Source of the DNA: JACJWR01 sp963842975
Lineage (GTDB): Bacteria; Actinomycetota; Actinomycetes; S36-B12; UBA10799
Reading direction: 5' to 3'
Assembly (NCBI GenBank): GCA_963842975.1
Contig: CAWJIH010000008.1
Span: 62,001-126,000, forward strand
DNA: 64,000 nt
Part shown: one piece after another, positions 18,523 to 28,179 of the stretch
Numbering within the stretch: position 1 is the first letter of the stretch
Layout: the number at the start of each line of letters is the position of its first letter
Notes under the pieces: generated by a model
What the model was told of the DNA's origin: nothing
Database searches by the model: none
The model's input: only the letters and a program-made list of their open reading frames with translations
Translations under genes and position numbers: made by a program

Positions 18523-18578
18523 GGGGTGATTCTGGCAGGCGCCCTCACGCTGGCCGTTTTGAGAGGCACGGGACTGGC

Positions 18579-19955
18579 CTATGTGACGATCAGGCTAATG
18601 ACAGCCCAAAGCCACAGTGTGCCGACGACTCCCGCCGCTGCGAGCGCCCAGCGACCGCGTAGGGCTGCGGAGATGCCAACTAGTCCTAGAGCGCCAGCAG
18701 GCATCAGGAATCGGTCTTGCCATATGGCCGGGAGCCCCGACAGCACCTGTCCGGCAATCAGGACTGCCGGCAGGGCAGCGAGGGCTGCCAACGATCCCCA
18801 TCTGACTGCGTCAGCCTCGGACCCCCGCCACGGTCGGGGGTGCCCAACCGCGGCGGTCACCAGGCCCACCGTCGTGACGGCCGCAACCAGTATTGTCAGG
18901 AGCATGAAGGGAGTGCCCAGGTAGTCATCCCACCAGGAAGACACATCACCCAGCGGGCTGCCCGCCCACCACCACGTTCCACTGAGCGTGGAGGCGTATG
19001 ACGAAGTTAGCAGCGAGCCGACAGAGAATCCGTATCCCTCGAGTAGGGAGCGCAGTTCCGGGGTGACCATCGGGCCACCGCCGCGCATCCAGTTGTCGAT
19101 AGCCGCCACGGCCAAATAGATCGCGCCAACACAGACCGCCCACACTGCAGGCGCGGTCAGCGACTTAAGGGGCCCCTGGCGAAGCGCTTGCCAACGCTGC
19201 TCGAGCACAGCCACAACGATGACCGCAGCCAGGGCAGTCGGTTTCAGCGTGAGCGCCAGCACGGAGATGTAGCCGGTGATACCGAGTCGGGTTGCTGTCG
19301 GCACCTTGGTCAAAGCAAGCCACACCAGAACCGTCGCGAATGACATCGTCACCGCGGCCACATCAGACGAAAGCGCGGCACCTTGGGAAAGCATGAGTGG
19401 AGTGCCGCCGAGCCCGACTCCGGCGGCCAACGCAGCAGGGACCGTGGCTCGTAGTCGGAGAGCCAGCACGCTAGCCAGGGCAGCGCCACTGACCAGCCAC
19501 AGCGTGGAAGCCAGGCGCCCGGCGTCGAGCCAGGAGATGCCCGGCACCGCGGTATGAAGAACCCGCGTGGGCACCGCGGTCAGCAAATAGTAGGTGGGTG
19601 GGTATACCGTTTGATAGCTCTCGCCGGAGAAGGGTGCCCTCGTTGGATCCTGGACGGGTGCGCCGCACTCCAGCCCTGCGAATGCCTGACCTCGACACGC
19701 GAACTCACGCAGGGTCTCTTGCGTTAGCGTCGCACTGGTGTCAGGTATTCGTCCTTGGTCGGCAATCACCAGCAAATAGTCGAGGTGGGCGTGCTCATCG
19801 AAAGGGTTCGTGACGTCCAGGCGCAGGTAGGCGGCGGCAAGGGCGGAGGTGAGCGCCACCACTACGGTGACGACCAGCAACAGAGTCCGCCAGTCGCCAG
19901 ACGACAAAACCGACGCACCGCGATAGCCGGAGTCTGTGGCCTCAAGTTCGCTCAT
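18579..19955 (-). CDS. Polytopic membrane protein, DUF2142/GT-C-like
   Basis: A 458-residue protein with about 11-12 transmembrane helices. After the first helix it has NPFDEHAHLDYLL, an acidic DE-type loop, and then YPPTYYLLTAVP, the 'PP.YY' signature also found in the DUF2142 paralogs of this window. This suggests a GT-C type glycosyltransferase using a lipid-phosphate sugar donor on the outer membrane face. It is more divergent than the other three. ATG 19955 overlaps the stop of the upstream O-antigen ligase-like gene (ATGA), so the two are co-translated. Acceptor and donor are unknown. Confidence 0.7.
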   Translation of the reverse strand: MSELEATDSGYRGASVLSSGDWRTLLLVVTVVVALTSALAAAYLRLDVTNPFDEHAHLDYLLVIADQGRIPDTSATLTQETLREFACRGQAFAGLECGAPVQDPTRAPFSGESYQTVYPPTYYLLTAVPTRVLHTAVPGISWLDAGRLASTLWLVSGAALASVLALRLRATVPAALAAGVGLGGTPLMLSQGAALSSDVAAVTMSFATVLVWLALTKVPTATRLGITGYISVLALTLKPTALAAVIVVAVLEQRWQALRQGPLKSLTAPAVWAVCVGAIYLAVAAIDNWMRGGGPMVTPELRSLLEGYGFSVGSLLTSSYASTLSGTWWWAGSPLGDVSSWWDDYLGTPFMLLTILVAAVTTVGLVTAAVGHPRPWRGSEADAVRWGSLAALAALPAVLIAGQVLSGLPAIWQDRFLMPAGALGLVGISAALRGRWALAAAGVVGTLWLWAVISLIVT

Positions 19956-21205
19956 GGACCGACCGCGACGGCTATGCCGCATACCGCCACGCCAGCCGCG
20001 AGTAGGGCACCGACGGCGAGGTTGGCCGATGGGTTGACCCGCCAAAGAGCGCTAGGGCTTCCTCTATCTCGCGCCAAGGCGGCTGAGGCGAGCACCCCCA
20101 TGAGTGGGAAAAGCAAGGGCAAAGGCAGTACCCGGAAAGAGGCCCACGGAGAGATGATCTCGGTGCCCGCCATGAGTGCCGCGAAGGTCACGATCGCGAC
20201 ACCCACGCGGGAATCCCAGCGCGCTGCCCAGACCGCGGCGACCGCACTCAGAACTCCCAGTCCCATCAGCACAGCCATCCCTGGGATCCCTGCTTGCAGC
20301 CACACCTCGAGAAGTTGGTTGTGCGCGTGCTGCTCCCCATTAATGTTGCCGAATCCTCGGCCAAAGAAGGGCTCGATGGCGATCTGTTCGACCACGAGGG
20401 TCCACAGGTTGCGCCGACCGTTGAGCTGGAGGCCGAGACCTAGCGCAGCGAAGAGCGGCGCTACAACTGCCGCGCCGCACACGCTGATGAAGGCCAAGGT
20501 TTGCCATCCTATGTTCGTGCGTTTGAAAGGGACGGCGAAGGCAACTGCGAGTGATATCAATGCCGCCAAGATGGCCGTTCGCGATGATGACGCCCACGTG
20601 AGTGCGGTTGAAGTGAAGGGCCCCACTGCGAGGAGCACGATCTTGCGATGGTTGGTGAGGCGCCGCCAAGAATCACGCAGATACATCACTTGTAGCACGA
20701 GTGCTCCGCCCATAATCATCCCGAGGATGTTGATGTTCCAGTGAATGCCCTGGGCAGGGTAGATCCCGGTTCGTCGGCGCATCGGATCCATCACTGGGTC
20801 AGGTACTTCTATGAAACGGAAGCCGATCGCGATCAGGTTCAGCGCGGCCAATAGCACCCCGACAGCGAACAGTTGTCGCAATAGTGCTTCGCCGGACAGG
20901 GTGGACAGTGCGAGCACGGTGCCTGCAGCACCCAAACCGAGCAGCAGCCACGCCAATGAGTCAGAGTAGATCGCACCCTGGGGTATTGGTCCTTCGGGCG
21001 TTGTGGCCGCCACTGCAGCGGCGATGAGGCTCAACCCGGACAACCCAGCGGCCCACCCCGCGTGAAGCAGCGAGGGCCGAGATCCGATCAGCGCAACCAC
21101 GCCGCAGGCGACACCGACGACGGCCAGCAGCCACAAACTCCATGGGGCGAGCGGGAAGTTCGGCCGAGGCGGTGCCACGCCGTACTCCGCAAAGTGCCGC
21201 ACCAC
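19952..21205 (-). CDS. O-antigen ligase/polymerase-like membrane protein (Wzy/WaaL family), N-terminus probably frameshifted
   Basis: At least 417 residues with about 11 helices. The large periplasmic loop contains GRGFGNINGEQHAHNQLLEVWLQAG, the conserved RG...HxH/N..LE.W signature of Wzy/WaaL proteins. It should polymerise or ligate undecaprenyl-linked repeat units outside the membrane. The first in-frame GTG (21205) seems too late: the same frame upstream reads WPGYLALWTAFGTTIANE, a plausible helix with no start codon. A GTG at 21375 overlaps the gmd stop (TAGTG) and leads through three 36-bp repeats into this frame if one base is added in a run of six G. The true gene may therefore be 19952-21375 with a one-base slip. 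Confidence 0.78.
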   Translation of the reverse strand: MVRHFAEYGVAPPRPNFPLAPWSLWLLAVVGVACGVVALIGSRPSLLHAGWAAGLSGLSLIAAAVAATTPEGPIPQGAIYSDSLAWLLLGLGAAGTVLALSTLSGEALLRQLFAVGVLLAALNLIAIGFRFIEVPDPVMDPMRRRTGIYPAQGIHWNINILGMIMGGALVLQVMYLRDSWRRLTNHRKIVLLAVGPFTSTALTWASSSRTAILAALISLAVAFAVPFKRTNIGWQTLAFISVCGAAVVAPLFAALGLGLQLNGRRNLWTLVVEQIAIEPFFGRGFGNINGEQHAHNQLLEVWLQAGIPGMAVLMGLGVLSAVAAVWAARWDSRVGVAIVTFAALMAGTEIISPWASFRVLPLPLLFPLMGVLASAALARDRGSPSALWRVNPSANLAVGALLAAGVAVCGIAVAVGP

Positions 21206-21274
21206 TTCATTGGCGATGGTGGTGCCGAAGGCGGTCCATAAGGCGAGGTAGCCGGGCCACTGGCGTTCCGCAGG

Positions 21275-21375
21275 CCCCCCGCGGTGGCTGTCGGCCCCGT
21301 GCCGGCTGGGCCCCCCGTGGTGGCCGTCGGCCCCGTGCCGGCTGGGCCCCCCGTGGTGGCCGTCGGCCCCGGCAC
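21275..21375 (-). repeat. 36-bp tandem repeats with G6 tracts at the start of the ligase gene
   Basis: Two full units and one partial unit of 36 bp (plus-strand starts 21275, 21311, 21347), each opening with a run of six C (six G on the coding strand). Read from GTG 21375 they encode a repeated Gly/Pro/Thr/Ala sequence (GPTATTGGPAGT). A single-base change in any G6 tract joins GTG 21375 to the ligase frame. Confidence 0.75.
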
Positions 21376-22364
21376 TATTTCGTGTTGAGCCGGGCGATGT
21401 CGGCGTCGACCATCAGCGCGGCGAGTTCGGGGGTGTGGGTGGTGGCTTTCCAGCCGAGGATGTCGGTGGCCTGGGTGGGGTCGCCGATGAGGTCGTCGAC
21501 TTCGGTGGGCCGCAGATAGCGCGGGTCGAATCGGACGTAGTCCTGCCAATCCAGGCCAGCGTGGGCGAAGGCCAGTTCCACGAAGTCGCGCACGGTGTAG
21601 CTGGTGCCGGTGGCCACGACGTAGTCGCGGGGGGTGTCGGCTTGCAGCATCAGCCACATCGCCTCGACGTACTCCTTGGCGTAGCCCCAGTCCCGGGCCG
21701 CGTCGAGGTTGCCCAGCCACAGCTCGGACTGCAGGCCGGCTTTGATCGCGGCCACGGCCATGGTGATCTTGCGGGTCACGAACGTCTCCCCGCGCCGCGG
21801 GGACTCATGGTTGAACAGGATCCCGTTCACCGCGAAGAGCCCGTAGGCTTCCCGATAGTTGCGCGTCATCCAGTAGGCGTAGACCTTGGCCGCGCCGTAG
21901 GGGGAGCGCGGGTAGAACGGGGTGTCCTCGTTCTGCGGCGGTGGGGTGGCGCCGAACATCTCCGAACTGGAGGCCTGGTAGAACCGGGCTGGTACCTCGG
22001 ACACCCGAATCGCCTCGAGCAGCCGGGTGGTGCCGATGCCGGTGACGTCGCCGGTGTATTCGGGTTCATCGAACGACACCCGCACGTGTGACTGCGCTGC
22101 GAGGTGATACACCTCGGCCGGGCCGATCCGTTCCATCAACGTCACCAGCCGCGAGCCGTCGGTGAGGTCGCCGTAGTGCAGAAACAGCCGGGCCTCGGGG
22201 TCATGCGGGTCCCGGTAGAGGTGGTCGATTCGGGCGGTGTTGAACGTCGATGCCCGCCGAATCAAACCGTGCACCTCGTAGCCCTTGTCCAGCAGCAACT
22301 CGGCCAGGTAGGAACCGTCCTGGCCGGTGATACCGGTGATCAACGCCACCTTGGGCTTAGTCAA
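21375..22364 (-). CDS. gmd: GDP-mannose 4,6-dehydratase
   Basis: A 329-residue extended SDR that converts GDP-D-mannose to GDP-4-keto-6-deoxy-D-mannose, the precursor of GDP-fucose, GDP-rhamnose or related 6-deoxyhexoses. It shows ALITGITGQDGSYLAELLL (cofactor loop), YQASSSEMFG, SPYGAAKVYAYW with the YxxxK pair, and NHESPRRGETFVTRKI, all diagnostic of Gmd. The start is TTG 22364: GGAGAG lies 5 nt upstream and the homologous N-terminus begins at this point. The frame is open to 22433 without support. No reductase partner (GMER/RMD) is in the window. The stop TAG shares its last base with a GTG that may start the ligase gene. Confidence 0.93.
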   Translation of the reverse strand: MTKPKVALITGITGQDGSYLAELLLDKGYEVHGLIRRASTFNTARIDHLYRDPHDPEARLFLHYGDLTDGSRLVTLMERIGPAEVYHLAAQSHVRVSFDEPEYTGDVTGIGTTRLLEAIRVSEVPARFYQASSSEMFGATPPPQNEDTPFYPRSPYGAAKVYAYWMTRNYREAYGLFAVNGILFNHESPRRGETFVTRKITMAVAAIKAGLQSELWLGNLDAARDWGYAKEYVEAMWLMLQADTPRDYVVATGTSYTVRDFVELAFAHAGLDWQDYVRFDPRYLRPTEVDDLIGDPTQATDILGWKATTHTPELAALMVDADIARLNTK

Positions 22365-22583
22365 TGGACTCTCCAATTCGAGGACTCGTGCGACCAGTTT
22401 AGGGGGCGGGCGATTCCAGACCGTGCACCTCACGCTGGGCAGGTGCGCTGACCTGACGCGGTCGTGGTGGCTGGATCGTCCCCTTCGCTGTGTCGACCGC
22501 TCAACAGGACGTAAGGTGGCGCTACCTCAGGGCGCAGGAAGACGCGCCCTCAGGATTGGGGGCGGAGAAGGGCGACCAAGGCG

Positions 22584-23309
22584 ATGGCCACCAACAAGCA
22601 AGTGCTCGGCGATACCGAGTTGCAGAGCGAAGTGCTCGAGTCCAACGCGGCTGCTGAGAACTACCACAACTGGTTGTGCTCCATGGCATCGCCTTATTTG
22701 GGCGATGATCCGCTGGAAATCGGCAGCGGGATGGGCGACTACGCACGCACCTGGCTGGACTGGGGGCAGCCGCGGATCACTCTCAGCGAGGCAGACCCCG
22801 GCCGACTCGCGCACCTGCATCGCACCTTCGACGGCGATTCGCGAGTGCGCTTCGCCACCGTCGACCTCGATGCCACCGAGCCAGGCGACTACTCGTCGGT
22901 GGTGTCGTTCAACGTGATGGAGCACATCCCGGACGACGTCGCTGCATTCAACGCCGCGTATCACCTGCTGCGACCCGGCGGCCACTTCGTCACGCTCGCA
23001 CCGGCGTTTCCGGCGTTGATGAGCGAATTCGACCGGTCCATCGGCCACGTCCGGCGCTACACCCGCGAGAACATGCGGGCCAAGTACGCCGGGGCCGGGT
23101 TCGACATCGTGACCTGTCGCTATGTGAATGCGCCCGGAATGCTCGCCTGGTTCCTGGGGATGCGGGTGCTGAAGATGACACCTGGTGAGGGGCCGATTCT
23201 GCGCCTGTGGGATTCCGGGGTGGTGCCAGTGGCGCGCAAGGTCGAATCACGAGTGAAGGTGCCGTTTGGTCAGTCGGTGCTGGCGGTGGGGCGCAAGCCC
23301 TTGCATTGA
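22584..23309 (+). CDS. Class I SAM-dependent methyltransferase
   Basis: A 241-residue methyltransferase. Motif I is PLEIGSGMGDYA, with acidic end LSEADPG, the post-I motif VVSFNVMEHIPDD and a LLRPGGHFVTLAPAFPALMSEFDR segment. The latter with the following HVRRYTREN is typical of methyltransferases found beside polyprenyl-phosphate sugar transferases and other glycan enzymes. The acceptor is unknown. ATG 22584 is preceded by short purine-rich matches (GGAGAAGGG and AAGG) rather than one strong Shine-Dalgarno. It is divergent from gmd, with a 219-nt intergenic region. Confidence 0.8.
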   Translation: MATNKQVLGDTELQSEVLESNAAAENYHNWLCSMASPYLGDDPLEIGSGMGDYARTWLDWGQPRITLSEADPGRLAHLHRTFDGDSRVRFATVDLDATEPGDYSSVVSFNVMEHIPDDVAAFNAAYHLLRPGGHFVTLAPAFPALMSEFDRSIGHVRRYTRENMRAKYAGAGFDIVTCRYVNAPGMLAWFLGMRVLKMTPGEGPILRLWDSGVVPVARKVESRVKVPFGQSVLAVGRKPLH

Positions 23310-23402
23310 TTTGTGGGCGGGGCTCAGTGATGAGGGCCCGGGGCCCGGACTTGGGGTTCGAGGACATCGGGCTCCGGGTTGCGGCGAGTGGATGGGGTGG
23401 AC

Positions 23403-25049
23403 ATGGCGAAGCACCGGGCTTGGCGATTCATGCTGTTCGGGACAGTGCTCTGGCTGGCGTTGGCTGCGTGGTCGGTGAGTTCCCCCGTCGGCGCTTCGCC
23501 GGATGATGACTTTCACATCGCCAACATCTACTGTGCTGCCGGCGCCGCCACCTGCACCGAATCCGGCGAACGGCAAGACTCTTGCTTCAACCTGGACTCC
23601 CGGGTCCCAGCGCACTGCCAGACGGCCGGGAGTATGACGCTGCCGCGCACTACCGGCATCAATACCCGCTACTACCCACCGATCTACTACGCCACCATGG
23701 GCCCGCTGGTCGGGGAGACCATTGCGGAGACCACCATCGCCGTGAGATGGGCAAACGTGACGCTTGCCGTCGTCATGGCCATGGGCTCAGTGGCCCTTTC
23801 CGCCCGTCCGCTCCGGCGTGCAGTGGCTGGCAGTTGGGTGGTCAGTTCAGTCCCACTTGGGATGTTCGTCGTGAGCAGCATCAACCCCAGCGCGTGGACG
23901 GTGATTGGAGTCGCGGCAATCTGGGGGCCGTTGATTTCGTTCCTGCGGGAAAGCGGTCCCTACGATGGCCGTTCCTTTGGGCGGATAGTCCTTGTTCTGG
24001 GTGCAGCGCTGATGGCACTCGGATCACGAACGGAATCGGTCATATTTGTCGCCGTAGTTGCCGTGGGGGCGGTGCTGATCGCGACCGCGATTCCATGGTC
24101 GTCAGTGCCGTTGTCGCAGCGCTACCGGCTTTGGCTGCCTGCGGCCTTGATGCTCCAGGTGGTGCTGTTCAACTACATGTTCCGTGGCCGGAAGAGCAGC
24201 GGCGAGATCACCGAAACTTTCGGCGCCTGGGAGATCGTGACTCGTGGCCTGGACTCCACACTTGCCGCGCTGCACTCACCGGCGCTGGGGAGCATGGATA
24301 CTCACATGCCGGTGCTCGTTGGGGGCTTGGCGCTCGCGGCCTATGCGGCGACGGTGGTCCAAGGACTAGGTTCGGTGGACCGTCGCAAAGCAGTGGTCCT
24401 TTCGGCTTTTGTGATCGTCACCTTCGCATTGCTCGCACGGATCCTCATGTCGGCCAGCCATGTGGGTCGGCTGCAACCGCGCTACTTCTTACCGTTTGTC
24501 TTTCTTGCGGCGGGGTTGGCGCTGCTGCCACTGTGGAGTCGGCCGACCCCCAAGCCATCGCCGCTCCAAACTGCGGTGGTGTTGGCGGCCCTGGCGATCG
24601 CTAACTCGGTGGCCCTGCTGCAAACCCTAGGTAGGTACATCGTCGGAGTGGCGTATCCGTTCACTCCGGGAATCACGAGAACGCCAACGCCTGGGGTTGT
24701 GCGCAGTTCCGGGCGCCCCGGATGGTGGTGGGACAGCATCCCATTCACTCCCTTCACGGTGTGGGTCCTCGGGTCTGCCATGTTCACGGCAGTGCTGATC
24801 GTGGTGTGGTTCATGTCCGTGGCATCCCCCGCCGCCACTGCGCTGGTACCCGAACCCGACGCCTCCGGGCGTGTACCCGAACCCAACGCCTCCGGGGTGG
24901 GGTTCAATGAGGGTCATGCCCACCCCGGACACCGGTACCACCCGGGCGAACGTCGCTCGCACCATGGTGACGTCGCTGCTGCGGGCCGCGCTGCCGCCGC
25001 TGGTCGCAGTGGTGACGCTGCCCATCATTTTGGGCCGCATCTCGCTTGA
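23403..25049 (+). CDS. DUF2142-family polytopic membrane protein (GT-C-like), paralog 2
   Basis: A 548-residue multi-pass protein closely matching paralog 1: a first helix, VSSPVGASPDDDFH acidic loop, Cys-containing segments (IYCAAGAATC, DSCFNLDSRVPAHC), then RYYPPIYYATMG and about ten further helices. A GT-C glycosyltransferase role on the outer membrane face is inferred from the DD loop and topology. ATG 23403 follows GGGGTGGAC; TTG 23379 is an alternative. The frame runs 143 nt into the next gene and ends at 25049. The C-terminal tail is hydrophilic and includes a VPEP(D/N)ASG duplication, so the natural end could be earlier, or shifted to the TGA that overlaps ATG 24907. Confidence 0.75.
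   Translation: MAKHRAWRFMLFGTVLWLALAAWSVSSPVGASPDDDFHIANIYCAAGAATCTESGERQDSCFNLDSRVPAHCQTAGSMTLPRTTGINTRYYPPIYYATMGPLVGETIAETTIAVRWANVTLAVVMAMGSVALSARPLRRAVAGSWVVSSVPLGMFVVSSINPSAWTVIGVAAIWGPLISFLRESGPYDGRSFGRIVLVLGAALMALGSRTESVIFVAVVAVGAVLIATAIPWSSVPLSQRYRLWLPAALMLQVVLFNYMFRGRKSSGEITETFGAWEIVTRGLDSTLAALHSPALGSMDTHMPVLVGGLALAAYAATVVQGLGSVDRRKAVVLSAFVIVTFALLARILMSASHVGRLQPRYFLPFVFLAAGLALLPLWSRPTPKPSPLQTAVVLAALAIANSVALLQTLGRYIVGVAYPFTPGITRTPTPGVVRSSGRPGWWWDSIPFTPFTVWVLGSAMFTAVLIVVWFMSVASPAATALVPEPDASGRVPEPNASGVGFNEGHAHPGHRYHPGERRSHHGDVAAAGRAAAAGRSGDAAHHFGPHLA
24845..24897 (+). repeat. Direct repeat of about 27 bp at the 3' end of DUF2142 paralog 2
   Basis: The sequence gtacccgaacccgacgcctc continuing to cgg at 24869 recurs from 24872 with one substitution. 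It encodes two VPEP(D/N)ASG units just before the flippase start. Confidence 0.6.
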
Positions 25050-26418
25050 GGAGTATGGGCTTTGGGCCACCATCACCGGCCTGATCGCCGTGCTCGCGGC
25101 CGTCGATGCCGGGCTGGCCACCTTCACGACCAGGCGAGTGGCCGAGGCCCGCGGTGCCGACGACCTCGATTCAGTGGTGACCGCCACCAGGGAAAGTGTC
25201 TCGGTGCTGGGTCGGTTGGCGTTGATCGTGATGCCGCTGACCGCTTTGGCGGGGTGGCCGATCATGGGCCTCATCGCCCCTGCCGACGATGTGGCGCTTG
25301 GGATGTGGATCTGGCTCGGTGTGGTCGTCTACCAGACGGTTGGCTGGTACTACTCCGTGCAATCGGCGGTGGCTACCGGCTTGCAACGGGGTGATCTGGC
25401 CAATGCCGTCAACGCAGTCGGCGCGTTGGTTGGGGCAGTTGTCACCGTCGCAGCGGTGCTCGCCGGGTGGGGGCTGTTCGGCATGTTGGCGGGCATGTGG
25501 GCGCTGGGGGTGGTCACATTGGCCGGGCATTTGCGCAATGCGGCACGGCTGACGGGTACCCGCGCAGTGTGGTTGCCGCAGCGGGCGCGTGACGGCCGAG
25601 CGTTGCTTTTCGGGGGCTTGGCGCTGGCGTCGATGCAGGCATCGCTGCTCGTCGAACCGGCGGCTGCGAAGGCCCTGCTATCTGCGTTCGACGGATCCGA
25701 ATCGGCCGCCGCGATGCAGTTGGGCTTCACGGTCACGCGGATGGCGCTGATCGCGGCGATGGCGCCGACTGCGGCGATTCTGGTGGGGGTGGCCGAGTGG
25801 CGTGATTCGCAGCCGGAACGCATCGCAGGTCTGGTGCGAAACGCCTCGTATGCATCCTTGGCATTGGTGGCGGTGCTGGCCACCGTGATGTTGGCGACCG
25901 GACCATACGTTGCCGAAGCATGGCTCGGTCTTGCCGTTCCCGGCATCGGGGTGGCGATCCGGGGTCTGTCGGTGGTGGCGATCTTGACTATCACGGTGTG
26001 GCTGTTCACCCAGACGTTGCTGGGTCACGGCAACACTCGTGCGGTGACCGGCCGGCTGGCCGTGGGTGCGGGTGTGGCGTTGGTGGGAATGGCGGTTGGG
26101 GCACCGCTGGCCGGGCTTGCAGGTGTGATTGCTGCGTCGTTCATCGGCGCGTGTGTGTCGGCGTTGTTGCTGTCGCGTCTGGACCGGGACTATGCGCGAA
26201 TTGTGTGGGGGGCTTTCGTGCGGATGGGTCCGCCGATGGTGGCGCTCGGTGTGGCGGGGGCTTTCGCGGTGGATGCGGTTGCTCCGGAGTCGCGACTCGC
26301 GGCGCTTGGGGTGGCGGTGGTTGCCGGGTTGGTGGCCGCCGGTGTGGCGTGGGTGCTGATGCCACGAGCGACGAGGTCGTTGATGGTGGCGACTGTGCGT
26401 TCGCGGCTCGGGCGGTGA
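24907..26418 (+). CDS. Wzx-like flippase (MOP superfamily membrane protein), second copy
   Basis: A 503-residue polytopic protein with about 12-14 helices, starting with a short hydrophilic region then LLRAALPPLVAVVTLPIILG and SLEEYGLWATITG, the N-terminal pattern of MOP/PST flippases ('lG...yG.w......'). It should translocate lipid-linked oligosaccharide. Two flippases in one locus (see 6.2 kb) suggest two glycans or two modules. The start could be ATG 24907 or ATG 24916; the latter has TTCAAT then 7 nt, resembling the leaderless pattern. It overlaps the end of the DUF2142 frame by 143 nt and is convergent with the third, decayed DUF2142 gene. Confidence 0.83.
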   Translation: MRVMPTPDTGTTRANVARTMVTSLLRAALPPLVAVVTLPIILGRISLEEYGLWATITGLIAVLAAVDAGLATFTTRRVAEARGADDLDSVVTATRESVSVLGRLALIVMPLTALAGWPIMGLIAPADDVALGMWIWLGVVVYQTVGWYYSVQSAVATGLQRGDLANAVNAVGALVGAVVTVAAVLAGWGLFGMLAGMWALGVVTLAGHLRNAARLTGTRAVWLPQRARDGRALLFGGLALASMQASLLVEPAAAKALLSAFDGSESAAAMQLGFTVTRMALIAAMAPTAAILVGVAEWRDSQPERIAGLVRNASYASLALVAVLATVMLATGPYVAEAWLGLAVPGIGVAIRGLSVVAILTITVWLFTQTLLGHGNTRAVTGRLAVGAGVALVGMAVGAPLAGLAGVIAASFIGACVSALLLSRLDRDYARIVWGAFVRMGPPMVALGVAGAFAVDAVAPESRLAALGVAVVAGLVAAGVAWVLMPRATRSLMVATVRSRLGR

Positions 26419-26419
26419 G

Positions 26420-28179
26420 GGGGTGGCGGGTGGGGCTCGGGTGGCTGATCGCCGTTGGAGTCCTCGGTGAACTTGGGGTCGTCTGTGACAACGACTTTGG
26501 TTTCCGCGCCCGCCTCGGCGTCGCCGGCCGCCCACATGCAATCGGGTAGTGGGGTGCCCGTGGATTTGGCTTCCGAGGTGCGCAGCGGCGCACGGACCCG
26601 ATTGAGCCGGAGGAGCACCGGGAACATGGAGCTAGCCCCAGCCCAAAGAGGATCGATCCGAGCACCCACAGCGTCCATGGTGCGGGTACTCCAAACCACC
26701 ACCATCCCGGTGTCACGGCATCTTCGATCCGTTCCGGCGGGGTGGTCAGCAACGGCCACCCGTTGACAATGTCGAATTGCAGACCAACCACATACCTGGC
26801 GATATTGGCAAGCAACGACAGCGAGTTGGCCAGCGCCGCCGCCGAGAGCACAAACGCCAATTGCACGGCTGAGGGTCCCCTGCCGTATGTGCCCGGTTTC
26901 GGCAGCAGCGCCAATCCAACAAGAACGAAAAGTGCGACCAGGAAATAGCGTGGTTGCCAACGGTAGTAGAACGCCTGGCTCCAGAGATAGAAGAGGAACG
27001 CGAGAGTCAGTCCCAGGAATACGGCGAGCGCGATCACTTTGCGCAGGTAGAGGTTGCCGAGGCCGATCAGCAGCCCACCCCCGTAGGCAAACGCAACCGC
27101 GAGCGCCGCCTCGGGGGGTATGGGTGTATCAAGCCACCCCAAGGTATTGAAGGGGACTCCCGGGAAGCCGATTCCACCAGCCAGACTCCAGACGGAGTTG
27201 ACGATGATCTGGAAGGTGCTGAAGATCGGTTGCTGATCGACTGTGGAAGTCGCCGCAGGATTGATCGCCACTGCGAGTTTCTGTTGTCCGTACAGTAGGT
27301 GGAACAGGCCGGACAACGCCAGAATTACCAGCGGTACGGACAGTCGCAACGCTGTGGGTCGTTTGATGTCTCGGAGCGGAATCTTCACCACAAAGGCACT
27401 GACTGCAAGTACCACCGCGGCGACGAAGATGGGGCTTTCGCTTCGACTGCCCAGCGCCATCAAGGCGGCAAGTGTGACGAACCCCACTCGCGCCGCGGAA
27501 ACTCTGTCGAATCGTTCCTCCAACATGAACGACAGTAGCGGCCCCCACAGGGCTGCAATGCCCATGATCGCCCAGGCGTTGGGATTGACACTAGCAAGCA
27601 GGAAGACCGCCAACGGCACGATCGGCAGCACCCAGCTGAGCGCCACGGCACGTCTGAAGGACCTTCTGGTCAGCGCCACAGAGCCGATCGCCAAGGCCAC
27701 AGCGAGTGCGGAATTCAATATCCTGATGGCGAATACGGTTTCCCCCACGGAATTGCCGACGACGATCGACATGAATTTGTAGTAGAGCGGGGGGTACTAG
27801 GATTCGAACTGTCCGGTGGTGATCGGCAGTCGCTCCCGAGCGTGGGTGGCGCATTCCGCTGGCACGGTCTGTTCGAACGCGAAGCACGGCTGTGGACGAG
27901 GTCCCTCCACGACGCATTCGGCCTCGCCCGCAGCGCAATAGATCTGCGGCAAATGGTAGTTGTCGTCGGGCGACGATCCGACCGGCGAACTGACGGCTCA
28001 ACTGCCATTGCGCCCCTCATCATCAGCCCGATGAGCGTTACAGCCACCGGTGCGGCCCATTTGTGCGACTCGTATTTGTGCCACGTTTTCGTGACTCCGC
28101 TCACCAAGCGATCACGCTTTGATTTCCACACTTCCGATGTCAACAAACTTCTGACCCTCCCACCACGCCCCAGCCCCAT
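26420..28179 (-). pseudogene. Decayed DUF2142-family membrane protein, paralog 3
   Basis: The long open part (down from 27772) matches paralogs 1 and 2 over most helices (ASVNPNAWAIMGIAALWGP, QPRYFLVALF). The 5' part is recognisable but broken. ATG 28179 gives MGLGRGG... and a first helix in one frame. The acidic loop VSSPVGSSPDDNYH and the Cys segment then continue in another frame, where TGA occurs at 28000-27998 in place of a Trp codon. An amber TAG at 27799-27797 replaces the Trp/Tyr before YPPLYY. Near 26.64 kb the last helix shifts frame again (LFGLG then SSMFPVLLRL). Several independent lesions make a true pseudogene more likely than a single base-call error. The ORF tail overlaps the convergent flippase. 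Confidence 0.8.
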
